Part shown: piece after piece, positions 21,122 to 30,080 of the stretch | Layout: each line of letters starts with the position of its first letter | Position numbering within the stretch: the first letter of the stretch is position 1 | NCBI RefSeq assembly: GCF_020905415.1 | Contig: NZ_JAJJMP010000001.1 | Coordinates: 429,501 to 493,500 of the forward strand | From: Myroides oncorhynchi | GTDB taxonomy: Bacteria; Bacteroidota; Bacteroidia; Flavobacteriales; Flavobacteriaceae | Direction of reading: 5' to 3' | Length of the DNA stretch: 64,000 bases | Made by a program: the position numbers and the translations under genes | The notes under the pieces: model-generated | What the model saw: the letters and a program-made list of their open reading frames with translations, nothing else | Databases searched by the model: none | What the model was told of the DNA's origin: nothing

Positions 21122-23572
21122 CTAATAGAAATCAACATTTGCCACTACCTTTACAGAACGATACTGTCCGATAGCCTCAAAGCTCTTTAATATTCTTCTA
21201 ATATTTTCTTTTGTCTTTACTAGTGGTACATTCTGAGGTATCTTAATTAAGATAACTCTGATATACTGATTGCGTATCCTATTAATAGCGGGCTCTTCCG
21301 GTCCTAACACTGGGATACCTAATTGTTCTTTTAGATTGTTATACAACCAAAACGAAGACTCTTTTAATTTCTCAAACTCTTTATGTCTTAAAGTCAACTT
21401 CACTAACCTATAGAAGGGTGGATACTTAAAATTATAGCGCTCATACATCTGTTCTTTGTACATCCCTATATAATCATAATGTGTTACTTGCTGTATGATA
21501 TTGTGATATGGATTAAAAGTCTGAATAACCACTTTTCCTTTTTTCTCCTTCCTACCAGCTCGTCCAGCCACTTGTGTCATCATTTGATAAGCACGCTCAT
21601 GCGCTCTAAAGTCTGGATGATACAGGCTATTATCTGCATTCATTATCCCTACTAAGTTTACATTATCAAAGTCAAACCCCTTCGCTAACATCTGCGTACC
21701 CACTAAGATATCTATCTGCCTCGCTTGAAAAGCCTCTACTAATTTCTCAAAGCCATACTTCCCTCGTGTTGTATCTTGATCCATACGTGCAATACGCTTA
21801 TTCGGATACAATTCCTTTAACTCTTCTTCTACCTGCTCTGTACCAAATCCCTTAGTGCTCAAATCAACACTATGACAGCGCATACACTGCTTAGGCATCG
21901 GCAATGTAAATCCGCAATAGTGGCATCTCAACTCATTTTGATACTTGTGATACGTCAAACTCACATCACAGTGTGGGCATTCTGGCACAGCACCACACGT
22001 CACACACTCAACCACAGGGGAGAATCCACGTCTATTCTGAAACAAGATAACTTGTTCCTCTAAAGACAACGCCATATTAATCTCATTGATTAACACATCT
22101 GAGAAATGCCCTGTCATCTGCTTGCGTTTATATTTGTCTTTTATATCAACTAGTACTACCTCTGGAAGTACGACATTTGTGAATCGCTTCATCAGCTCTA
22201 CTTTGCCATACTTACCTTGTGTCGCATTATAATATGTTTCTAAGCTTGGTGTTGCAGACCCCAATACTACTTTAGCTCCATGTTGTTTAGCTAAAATAAT
22301 TGCACTATCTCTCCCATGGTAACGAGGAGCAGGATCATGCTGTTTATAATTCCCTTCGTGTTCTTCATCTACCACCACTAATTGCAAATCTTGAAAGGGT
22401 AAGAACACAGATAATCGTGTACCAATAATCACTTTAGACTTTTCCGATTTATTCAAGACTTGATCCCAAACTTCTAATCGCTCACTAGGAGAATACTTCG
22501 AATTATACACTGCTACTTCATTACCAAAATAATTAGTTAACCTCATCATTATCTGTGTGGTCAACCCTATCTCTGGTAATAAGAACAATACTTGTCCTTC
22601 ATTAGCGATGTACTTTTCAATTAACTTTATATATACTTCCGTCTTACCTGAAGCAGTTACCCCATGTAGTAAGACCACATCTTTTGTCTCCAGTGATTGG
22701 CCTATTTCCCACAGCGCTTTACTCTGTTCATCACTTAACTCTATCACATCCTGTGTCGCATCACCGAAAATCACGCGATCTTGGTTTAGATAATATTCTT
22801 CAAATATTCCCTTAGTGATTAAAGCTTTTACTATAGCTGAAGTAGATTCTGACTCCTCTACTAACTGCTTTACAGTAATCGGCTTCTTGTGAACTGCATG
22901 CAACTGAAAATATTTCAAGATCATCTCTCTCTGCTTCTCAGAGCGAGACACTATCTCCATCAAGTCAGCTAAACCATTATCTACTAAATATTGCTCAGCA
23001 AGCTTTACATAGCGTATTTGCTTAGGCTTATATTTCTCCACCATCTCCTCTTGTAGGAAGATCATCTTTTTTTCGAGAAGCGAATTAATTACAGGAAATA
23101 CTTTCTTGCGATTCAGTATAGCGATAATCTCTTCTACCTTTAAGATAGACTGTACCTGAAGTGCTTCATAGATTAAATACTCTGCATCATCTAGATCGTC
23201 CGGACTTATCTTACTTACTGGGTTAAACTGTATAATAGTCTCACTCTCTAACAGTAGCTGTGACGGCATAGCACTCTTATACACATCTCCTATCGTACAC
23301 ATATAATAGTCTGACAGCCACTTCCACAGTACTATCTGCTTCTCTGTCACCACAGGAGTAAGATCTATAATCTCATTAATCTCTTTCGCCTCGTAGTATT
23401 CAGGTAATCTATGATGCTTCTCGATCACCACAGCCGTATATACTTTTGAACGACCAAAAGGAACAGCTACTCGCATACCCACCTGGATAAACTCATATTC
23501 TGCCTCACTTACTGTGTAAGTAAACGTAGGATCTAACGCCAATGGGACAATAACCTCAACAAAGTAATTCAT
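21122..23572 (-). CDS. priA: Primosomal protein N' (replication restart helicase PriA)
   Basis: 3'-5' DNA helicase that reloads the replisome at stalled forks. 816 residues. An N-terminal fork-binding domain precedes the helicase core, with Walker A HGVTASGKTEVY (about 305-316), DEEH Walker B, and the zinc-binding insert (CVTCGAVPECPHC ... CHYCGF ... CMRCH) of eight cysteines. The QVAGRAGR helicase motif VI is present. A -7 box lies about 35 nt upstream; the DMP19-like gene follows. Confidence 0.97.
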   Translation of the reverse strand: MNYFVEVIVPLALDPTFTYTVSEAEYEFIQVGMRVAVPFGRSKVYTAVVIEKHHRLPEYYEAKEINEIIDLTPVVTEKQIVLWKWLSDYYMCTIGDVYKSAMPSQLLLESETIIQFNPVSKISPDDLDDAEYLIYEALQVQSILKVEEIIAILNRKKVFPVINSLLEKKMIFLQEEMVEKYKPKQIRYVKLAEQYLVDNGLADLMEIVSRSEKQREMILKYFQLHAVHKKPITVKQLVEESESTSAIVKALITKGIFEEYYLNQDRVIFGDATQDVIELSDEQSKALWEIGQSLETKDVVLLHGVTASGKTEVYIKLIEKYIANEGQVLFLLPEIGLTTQIMMRLTNYFGNEVAVYNSKYSPSERLEVWDQVLNKSEKSKVIIGTRLSVFLPFQDLQLVVVDEEHEGNYKQHDPAPRYHGRDSAIILAKQHGAKVVLGSATPSLETYYNATQGKYGKVELMKRFTNVVLPEVVLVDIKDKYKRKQMTGHFSDVLINEINMALSLEEQVILFQNRRGFSPVVECVTCGAVPECPHCDVSLTYHKYQNELRCHYCGFTLPMPKQCMRCHSVDLSTKGFGTEQVEEELKELYPNKRIARMDQDTTRGKYGFEKLVEAFQARQIDILVGTQMLAKGFDFDNVNLVGIMNADNSLYHPDFRAHERAYQMMTQVAGRAGRKEKKGKVVIQTFNPYHNIIQQVTHYDYIGMYKEQMYERYNFKYPPFYRLVKLTLRHKEFEKLKESSFWLYNNLKEQLGIPVLGPEEPAINRIRNQYIRVILIKIPQNVPLVKTKENIRRILKSFEAIGQYRSVKVVANVDFY

Positions 23573-23606
23573 ACTAACAATACTGCTTTTTAGAAATCAA
23601 TAACCA

Positions 23607-23614
23607 CAAAGATA
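23607..23614 (-). promoter_or_regulatory. Putative -7 element of priA
   Basis: TATCTTTG on the minus strand, leader about 31 nt. No -33 TTG at the right distance. Confidence 0.4.
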
Positions 23615-23829
23615 AACTCTTTCTTTTTATCTCATCTCTTCAGTATCGCATTCGCTCTTATTTATCTCAAAATAGGGAGAAGTGAAAGATACTATTATAC
23701 AAACCTATGTTGATACGCCTCTCTACTATTGTACATTAATAATATAAAATACTTACATCTTAAAATAGGTTCCAAAACATTATAGTAATCGTCCCTACCC
23801 TTGTATCTCAAGAGCACATCAATCATATA

Positions 23830-24213
23830 TTAAACCTCAAACACCCCAATATAAACCAATCCATTAGACAATCTATCACTAGTAACCACCTCTAAATCAT
23901 CATTAAAATAATATAGCATTGTATTTGCCTCATTGATACCTTTTGATAAACATAAATTATAAATATCCTCTAACATACCTGAAGCACCTATTATCTCATC
24001 TACTGCAGCTTTTAGCGATAGATTAATTGCAGAGTAATATACTCCTATGTGATCTTCATCATACCAATTTAACCCAATATCTCTATCAAATTGACTCCCA
24101 CCAACATCTAATTTCACTCTTACTTTATCAACTTCTAAATATTGATTAAAGTCCTCTTTACTTCCTATAAAGGTTCCTATCCATACATGAATATGGGTCA
24201 TCGTATTTTCCAT
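23830..24213 (-). CDS. Imm22/DUF4284-like immunity protein
   Basis: 127 residues, acidic and soluble. The opening HVWIGTFIGSKEDFNQYLE matches the start of the Imm22 (DUF4284) family, predicted immunity proteins that neutralise nuclease toxins of polymorphic toxin systems. ATG at 24213 or, four codons later, at 24201 could be the start. No toxin gene lies nearby, so it appears to be an orphan. The neighbouring gene at 24353 is of similar size and also acidic. Confidence 0.65.
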   Translation of the reverse strand: MENTMTHIHVWIGTFIGSKEDFNQYLEVDKVRVKLDVGGSQFDRDIGLNWYDEDHIGVYYSAINLSLKAAVDEIIGASGMLEDIYNLCLSKGINEANTMLYYFNDDLEVVTSDRLSNGLVYIGVFEV

Positions 24214-24352
24214 AAACTAATCTATAAATATAAATGGTGGATGCTCACTATCTCTGTATTTTATCTGAGTTGTGTTCTAGAATACTTATTAATGATCAAT
24301 TCAAACACATAAATATCGCTTTCCATTTTTCTAACTTTTATATTATCCCTAT

Positions 24353-24838
24353 CTACTTTAACTCCTTAAACACCCGTTCAGCAGACACCTTCATTTCTTC
24401 ATCTGACAGTAATTTCTCGAGTATCTCTTTTTTTTCGTTTACCTCAAGTGAACGTACTAAAGAATCAAAAGCACTATATCTATAATCTATATCTTGTGTT
24501 TTATCAACAACAACTTCTTTCACATAATCCACTATAAAAGAATATGACATAAAATTCACAGTCGTCATCACAGCATACTCCTTTACCTCATCATCTGAAC
24601 TAGTCGTTAGTACAGTATATAAACTACTTACTATGCTGTCTTTATAACCAATCGGAATATCGTATAATTCTAAAATCTTCAACACCTCTATTCTAGCTAA
24701 GTCAAACTCTTCTTCATCAAGTAGAATAGTATTATACAAATCCCACTTGGAATCAATATCCTCCCACTCAAGTTCTTTTATATATTCTACTTTCTCCCAA
24801 TCTGTTTTAGCATAATAACATTCTTCTATATTCATCAT
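24353..24838 (-). CDS. Acidic helical (HEAT-like) protein, possible immunity protein
   Basis: 161 residues, strongly acidic (many Glu and Asp), almost entirely helical, with a HEAT-like pattern in which each pair of helices carries a DEVKEYAV or DIDYRYSAF type turn (about 85-130). No signal peptide. I do not recognise a named family. Lying 139 nt upstream of the Imm22-like gene in the same direction, it could be a second orphan immunity protein; this rests on context and composition only. Confidence 0.55.
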   Translation of the reverse strand: MMNIEECYYAKTDWEKVEYIKELEWEDIDSKWDLYNTILLDEEEFDLARIEVLKILELYDIPIGYKDSIVSSLYTVLTTSSDDEVKEYAVMTTVNFMSYSFIVDYVKEVVVDKTQDIDYRYSAFDSLVRSLEVNEKKEILEKLLSDEEMKVSAERVFKELK

Positions 24839-25198
24839 ACCTCAGTATTAAAATTAAACTTTTTATCTAATATAATGGGGGTATAGTGATACCCTACCGC
24901 TGTGTATCAACAGCACGTGACGTCTACACCAATAACTACAATACTTTAAAAACAATTCACTCTTGTCTATTTAACATATCTAAAAATACTATTATTTACT
25001 ACTTGCTACTACAGTTTTCTACTATTTTTTACTAAAAACAGCTCTTTATAGGGGTATTAACTAAAAAAGTGTAGTACTTTTTTTGAGACCAAAAAAAACA
25101 CAATATATTGATAATTAAGCAATTACATAATACATGCAAAAAAACTAGATAAAGCATACCTTCATAATCCCAGTATTAATCATACTTTATGCTAATTC

Positions 25199-25295
25199 CT
25201 TCAACACTTCTTCAACATTACTACAAGAATGCTCTATAAAACCAGTTCTTTGTTGAAGAACTCTTGAAGAGGTCTTGTCGCACTCTTGAAGAGCT
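25199..25295 (+). repeat. Dispersed intergenic repeat B, copy 1
   Basis: Shares with the reverse complement of 40635-40709 the blocks CTTCAAyACTTCTTCAAyAT, CTATAAA, TGAAGAAyTCTTG and CACTCTTGAmGAGCT in the same order, with indels between them. Rich in CTTGAAGA-type short inverted motifs. Function unknown. Confidence 0.65.
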
Positions 25296-25336
25296 AAACA
25301 CATAAATGATATTTTGATATCTTCTGTATGGGCACA

Positions 25337-25369
25337 AAAAAAAGGCCACTAACTTGCGTTAATGACCTT
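25337..25369 (-). terminator. Terminator of the DUF2147 gene
   Basis: Stem AAGGTCATTAAC / GTTAGTGGCCTT (minus strand) with a 4-nt loop, followed by eight T residues. It is 68 nt beyond the stop codon. Confidence 0.8.
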
Positions 25370-25437
25370 GTATTTTAAGCCTTACTCTTTTTTATTATTT
25401 TAAACGATGTTTAAAAATCTAACTTTTCGACTACTGA

Positions 25438-25863
25438 CTATAGTTTTTTCCAAGTTTGTGTTCTTCCCATAAGCGATATTCCAATATAACCTCTTACATC
25501 TAGTTTATCTACTCCGTTTAGCTTCACAGTACACTTATACTCTTTTCCACTTTCAGGATCAGTGATTCTACCACCAGAGTACTCATTGCCTTTCTTTTCT
25601 AAATCTTTTATTATAACAAGTCCTTCAATAGGCTTTCCTTTATCACTGCCTGTACAGTTATCACATTTAGGATCTGCCTTAGACGGATTTAATAGTTTTA
25701 TTACTTTGCCATAGTACTTCCCTCCTTTTTCATAGATTTCTATGATAGATTTCTCCTTACCTGTGTTATCATCAATGGTTTTCCACTTACCTACGATACT
25801 CTGAGCTTGAGCTGATATTGATACTGCTAATACAAGTATCAGTGTTGTTAAAAAATTCTTCAT
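25438..25863 (-). CDS. DUF2147 domain protein, secreted
   Basis: 141 residues with a cleavable signal peptide (about 1-20, ending SAQAQ), so periplasmic or exported. The body is a DUF2147 domain: VGKWKTIDDNTGKEKSII, the CDNCTG pair of cysteines, and the closing GISLMGRTQTW. The family is predicted to be a small lipocalin-like beta-barrel; its role is unknown. Single gene: a CAAATATA (TATATTTG on the minus strand, 25900-25893) box lies about 30 nt upstream, and a strong terminator follows. Confidence 0.88.
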   Translation of the reverse strand: MKNFLTTLILVLAVSISAQAQSIVGKWKTIDDNTGKEKSIIEIYEKGGKYYGKVIKLLNPSKADPKCDNCTGSDKGKPIEGLVIIKDLEKKGNEYSGGRITDPESGKEYKCTVKLNGVDKLDVRGYIGISLMGRTQTWKKL

Positions 25864-25901
25864 AGTTTCGGGTTATTTTAGTTGTTATGAATCAAATATA
25901 G

Positions 25902-26801
25902 CTATTTTTTTGACTTTAATTTATTTATAGTCAAATTTAATTCAAAACCTAACAATAGAATCATACAGTTAATCCACAGATAGAACATCACCACTAATAA
26001 TGTTCCAATAGACCCATATAGTTCGTTATATCTAGCAAATCGCAACACATATACCCCGAATAGGTATGAGGTTAAAATATATAGTATCGTAGTAAATACT
26101 GACCCGATAGAAATAAACGACATTTGCTTAGTTTGTTTGGCTCCGAATTTATACAATACAGAAGTAGTAGTTAATACCACTAATAATAAAAAGATACTTC
26201 TAGACCACTGAATAAGCAAAGAATTCAAATGAAACTTATACATAAACACTTCTAATGTAACAAAGAAAGCTACTGAGAAAATAACTAAAATAGCTAAACA
26301 TACAGATAACACTAATGCTACTAAATACTGACGAACAATATTACGTGACACAATAATGTGATAAGAAGACTCAAAGCCTCCTATAATCGCAAATACACCA
26401 TTAGTCATTAAGAAAATTGACAATAGAAAACCCGAAGACAACAGCGATCGATAACTGTTATTCATAATATCGGTCAGAATGGACTCTACTGCGTCAAAAG
26501 TAGTTGGTGGTACCGAACTAGCAATGAATTGCATAAAATCTACCTGAAAATTATCTATAGGTATGTAAGGAATAAGATTAAGTATAAATAGTGCAAAGGG
26601 AAATAAAGCCATAAAAAAGCTGAAAGCAATAGATCCTGCTCGATAGGAGAACGCTCCTTTTATAATACCTAATAGATACAGCTCTATTAAATCATAGAGT
26701 GAATATCCCTCTAACACCTTAAATCGGATGCACTTTAGCGACCGGACTATAGCATTAAGGATAGGTATCCTATCTATTCTTTCTTCTATTTCCTTTGACA
26801 T
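25902..26801 (-). CDS. YihY/BrkB family membrane protein
   Basis: Inner-membrane protein of 299 residues with about six membrane segments (roughly 55-80, 115-138, 155-182, 190-215, 225-250, 260-290). It carries the family features FSYRAGSIAFSFFMALFPF and LYGSIGTLLVVMFYLWINC. Once called ribonuclease BN by mistake; the true function is unproven, with a transport role proposed. Follows nadC by 91 nt in the same direction. Confidence 0.92.
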   Translation of the reverse strand: MSKEIEERIDRIPILNAIVRSLKCIRFKVLEGYSLYDLIELYLLGIIKGAFSYRAGSIAFSFFMALFPFALFILNLIPYIPIDNFQVDFMQFIASSVPPTTFDAVESILTDIMNNSYRSLLSSGFLLSIFLMTNGVFAIIGGFESSYHIIVSRNIVRQYLVALVLSVCLAILVIFSVAFFVTLEVFMYKFHLNSLLIQWSRSIFLLLVVLTTTSVLYKFGAKQTKQMSFISIGSVFTTILYILTSYLFGVYVLRFARYNELYGSIGTLLVVMFYLWINCMILLLGFELNLTINKLKSKK

Positions 26802-26892
26802 TATTCCTTTTATCTATTGTTAAACTTTTTTTAGGATGTAATATACAAGGATATCACTTTAGCAACGCTTCTTTATTTAAACTATCTAATAA

Positions 26893-27753
26893 CTATAATA
26901 CTGCTTTTAAACTCAAGTCCATATTATATACTGAGTGAGTCAAAGCTCCTGAAGAGACATAGTTCACACCACATAATGCATACTCTCTAACTGTACTTTC
27001 ATCTATGTTACCCGAAGATTCTGTCTGACACTGATCTCCTATCAGTGCTACAGCCTCTCGTGTCATCGCATAATCAAAATTATCAAGTAAAATACGGTGT
27101 ACATTATCACACGCTAAAATTTGTTTTACCTCATCGATACTTCTAGCTTCTACTATTATCTTTAACTCTTTATTATTCTCTTTTAAATACTGATTCGTTT
27201 TATCTATAGCTTCTTTAATCCCTCCAGCAAAATCAATATGATTATCTTTCAGCATAATCATATCGTAAAGAGCAAAACGATGGTTCTCTCCACCAGCTAT
27301 CTTCACAGCCCACTTCTCTATCGCACGTATACCTGGTGTAGTCTTACGAGTATCTAATATCTTGGTATCAGTACCTTCTAATAAGTTTACGAAAACTCGT
27401 GTCTTCGTAGCTATAGCACTCATGCGTTGCATAGCATTAAGCATTAATCGCTCTGCCTTTAGAATAGATTGAGACGAACCTGACACATATAATATAATAT
27501 CCCCCACTTGCACTTTGGCACCGTCGTTAATACATACCTCTACTATTAAAGTAGGATCTACAAACTCTAATACCATCTTAGCAAACTCTACACCTGCTAT
27601 ATATCCATCTTCTTTTACTAATAATTTTGCCTTACCTGTGGCGATAGCAGGAATACAAGCTAAAGAGCTATGGTCACCATCACCTACATCTTCACGTATT
27701 GCATTTGTAATAATTATATCTAGTTCTGCCTTAAATTGTGCTTCTGAAATCAT
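26893..27753 (-). CDS. nadC: Nicotinate-nucleotide diphosphorylase (carboxylating)
   Basis: Converts quinolinate and PRPP to nicotinate mononucleotide in NAD synthesis (EC 2.4.2.19). 286 residues. The catalytic motifs are DTRKTTPGIR (about 135-144), GGENHRFALYDMIMLKDNH and the C-terminal SSGALTHS phosphate-binding loop. No other nad genes lie nearby. Confidence 0.96.
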   Translation of the reverse strand: MISEAQFKAELDIIITNAIREDVGDGDHSSLACIPAIATGKAKLLVKEDGYIAGVEFAKMVLEFVDPTLIVEVCINDGAKVQVGDIILYVSGSSQSILKAERLMLNAMQRMSAIATKTRVFVNLLEGTDTKILDTRKTTPGIRAIEKWAVKIAGGENHRFALYDMIMLKDNHIDFAGGIKEAIDKTNQYLKENNKELKIIVEARSIDEVKQILACDNVHRILLDNFDYAMTREAVALIGDQCQTESSGNIDESTVREYALCGVNYVSSGALTHSVYNMDLSLKAVL

Positions 27754-27842
27754 GTTTAAAAAAAATTTGCGATGCTAAAATAAGAAATGTTTTACCAAGT
27801 CTCATTATAGAACATCGCAAACTATGTATCTTATGGTACAAA

Positions 27843-28418
27843 CTAACCTATAGTAATACCTAACATTCTATAGAATTCTCGAAGAATATCAGGATGCCCA
27901 GGCCATGCTGGCGAGGTAACTAAATTACTGTCTACTACAACCTTATCTACTCCTACTTCTTTATATGTACCTCCTGCTAGAGTGACGTCTGGTCCTACTG
28001 CAGGATATGCCGTTAAGGTTCTTCCTTTTAAGACACCTGCAGGAGTTAATACCTGAATCCCGTGACAAATAGCTGCTACAGGCAAATTCTTCTCAAAGAA
28101 ATATTTCACAAAGTCAATCACCTTGCTATTTAGACGTATATATTCAGAAGAACGCCCTCCACAAATATACAATCCGTCATAGTCTGCTATTTTAACTTCG
28201 TCAAAAGATTTATTGATTACAAAGTTATGTCCTCTTAATTCTGCATAAGTCTGATAACCCACAAAGTCGTGTACTGCTGTAGCAATAACCTCATTCTTAT
28301 TCTTTCCTGGACAGACTACATCTACCTTTACACCTACTGATAATAATGCCTGATAAGGAACCATCACTTCATAATCTTCTACGAAATCTCCTGCTAACAT
28401 TAAAACTGATTTTGCCAT
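27843..28418 (-). CDS. DJ-1/PfpI family protein
   Basis: 191 residues, a class I glutamine amidotransferase-like fold. The nucleophile elbow AICHGI places the reactive cysteine at C118 with H119 next to it, and E14 in the N-terminal FVEDYE is the usual third residue. Members act as deglycases, chaperones or proteases; the substrate here is unknown. Monocistronic. Confidence 0.88.
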   Translation of the reverse strand: MAKSVLMLAGDFVEDYEVMVPYQALLSVGVKVDVVCPGKNKNEVIATAVHDFVGYQTYAELRGHNFVINKSFDEVKIADYDGLYICGGRSSEYIRLNSKVIDFVKYFFEKNLPVAAICHGIQVLTPAGVLKGRTLTAYPAVGPDVTLAGGTYKEVGVDKVVVDSNLVTSPAWPGHPDILREFYRMLGITIG

Positions 28419-28571
28419 AACTACTATTTTTGATTATTATTTTTCTAATATAAGCCTTTACAGATGTTTTTTAATGGATAAATCAAAAAAAATCTGATAA
28501 CTAATCACTCTCATCTTACTTTTTAGTATTTTTAAACAAAATCCTAAAAGCAATTTAAAACAATTGACCTT

Positions 28572-29072
28572 ATGAAAACAAAAATCGCCATGTTAGCATT
28601 ATTTCTAACTTCGCTAGTTAGCTGTAACCAAAAAGTAGCACCAACTCAAAGTGTAAAAGTAGCAGACTTGTATTCTATAGAAATACCTGGAACATTTGCT
28701 ACAATACAAGATTTGTATCCAAATGCGGATTTACAATACGGAAATACATTCAAACAAATGTATATCGTAACAACACATGAAGATAAAAAAGAAACTGAAA
28801 ACTTTGATTATTTTGTAAATAAAAACTTAAGTAGTTATAACAAAAGACCTAATTATGAAGTGATTAGTCAGGAGGATATCCGTATTAATGGTATTACAGG
28901 TAAGAGATATGAGCTCAAGATGTCACAAGATAAAGATATGATGTACATGATACAGGTAATGCTAGATGGTAAAAAAGCTAATTATCAATATATAACATGG
29001 ACTACAGGTGATAATAGTCAAGCTCAAAAAGACAACTTTCTAAATACTTTAGCTACTTTTAAAGAACAATAA
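28572..29072 (+). CDS. Hypothetical lipoprotein
   Basis: 166 residues with a lipoprotein signal peptide (C18 in SLVSCNQK). The soluble part runs YSIEIPGTF, YGNTFKQMYIVTTHEDK, ITGKRYELKM and YQYITWTTGDN, a pattern like the PsbP/DcrB fold (alpha/beta, with a typical SxxIPxxF opening). No motif fixes a function. Starts a plus-strand run of three lipoprotein genes with separate spacing. Confidence 0.7.
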   Translation: MKTKIAMLALFLTSLVSCNQKVAPTQSVKVADLYSIEIPGTFATIQDLYPNADLQYGNTFKQMYIVTTHEDKKETENFDYFVNKNLSSYNKRPNYEVISQEDIRINGITGKRYELKMSQDKDMMYMIQVMLDGKKANYQYITWTTGDNSQAQKDNFLNTLATFKEQ

Positions 29073-29195
29073 TATTTTAACAAAAATTAAGCATTGCTAA
29101 CTATAAAGTGATGTTATTTATCGTACCTTTATAGTACTCAAAATGAGTGCTTAAAAGCACTTTAAAAATGTAATTTAAGAAATATTAAAACAATT

Positions 29196-29708
29196 ATGAA
29201 AAGATTAAACTTAGCTCTAGCTGTATTAGCAACAAGTACAATGTTATTCTCTTGTGGTGAGAAAAAAGCAGATACTACAACTACACCAACTGAAACTCCA
29301 GCTGAAACTCCAGTTACTCCAGAAGAAGTAACAGGTGTTCAAATCACAATCAATGCAGGTGATGATATGAAATTTGATCAATCAGAGATTCGTGTTCCTG
29401 TAGGTGAAAAAGTTACTTTAACTTTAAAACATACTGGTAAAATGGAGAAAGCAATTATGGGACATAACTGGGTGTTATTAAAACCTGGAACTGACATGAC
29501 TGCTTTTGCTACTGATGCTGCTCAAGCTGCAGATACAGATTATATTCCTGCTAAAGACAGTGATAAAATCGTAGCTCATACAAAAACTCTTGGTGGTGGA
29601 CAGTCTGAGACAATTGAATTTACAATCACAGAAGCGGGTACTTATGACTTCTTATGTACATTCCCTGCTCACTTCGCTTTAATGCAAGGTAAGTTAATCG
29701 CTGAATAG
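29196..29708 (+). CDS. Azurin, lipoprotein type
   Basis: Type I blue copper protein for electron transfer. 170 residues: lipoprotein signal (C20), a Thr/Pro-rich linker (26-45) and the azurin domain (about 46-170). Copper ligands are H90 (MGHNW), C154, H159 and M163; the C-5-H-4-M spacing equals that of azurin C112/H117/M121. Membrane-anchored, so probably faces the periplasm. Followed by a perfect terminator and then a copy of dispersed repeat A. Confidence 0.93.
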   Translation: MKRLNLALAVLATSTMLFSCGEKKADTTTTPTETPAETPVTPEEVTGVQITINAGDDMKFDQSEIRVPVGEKVTLTLKHTGKMEKAIMGHNWVLLKPGTDMTAFATDAAQAADTDYIPAKDSDKIVAHTKTLGGGQSETIEFTITEAGTYDFLCTFPAHFALMQGKLIAE

Positions 29709-29735
29709 TATATACTTTTAAGCCTAATAATATTC

Positions 29736-29767
29736 AAGGAGTTGTTTTTAAAACAACTCCTTTTTTA
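29736..29767 (+). terminator. Terminator of the azurin gene
   Basis: Stem AAGGAGTTGTTTT / AAACAACTCCTT with a run of seven T residues. Confidence 0.85.
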
Positions 29768-29770
29768 TTT

Positions 29771-29868
29771 AGCTCGAAATCAACGTTAGCCAAATACTAC
29801 AAAGCAATTCTGCTTCAGACCTATTTTGTATACTTGATTTTATTTACCTGTCTATTACTTATTTTGGG
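29771..29868 (-). repeat. Dispersed intergenic element A, internally deleted copy
   Basis: About 98 bp. The left part (AGCCAAATACTACAAAGCAA onward) and right part match the 43120 copy closely, but about 50 bp in the middle, including the central stem, are gone. In longer copies the missing part is bounded by TTCA on both sides. It begins four bases after the azurin terminator. Confidence 0.75.
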
Positions 29869-30027
29869 TTTAAACAAAGACTCGCTCAGGTAACTGCACA
29901 ATCTAACATTCTCTTATTTACATCTTTTTTAATTGCTTTAATTCAAAAATGAAAGCACAAAATATGTTAAAAGTTAGTAATCTTAGCTTTTTTACATCAA
30001 AAAACGTAGTCATTTTTTTCTGACTAA

Positions 30028-30058
30028 TTGGTTATTCATAATTTACAGTGTATCTTTG
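30028..30058 (+). promoter_or_regulatory. Promoter of the YceI lipoprotein gene
   Basis: TTG (30028-30030), 20 nt, TATCTTTG (30051-30058). The predicted start of transcription near 30062 rules out the in-frame ATG at 30048 and gives a 19-nt leader to the ATG at 30081. Confidence 0.75.
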
Positions 30059-30080
30059 TTTCAACAAATTAGCATATAAA

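Larger units (their letters stand above)
24839..25437. other. 599-bp gene-less region
   Basis: AT-rich, no credible ORF. It holds a small hairpin (GGGTAT / ATACCC at 24879-24894), an A/T hairpin (25063-25083), one copy of the second dispersed repeat (25199-25295) and the terminator of the DUF2147 gene. I see nothing else. Confidence 0.6.

Noticed and set aside
30048..30080. Longer start for the YceI gene
   Set aside because: The ATG lies at the promoter -7 box, upstream of the predicted transcription start, and would spoil the lipoprotein signal.
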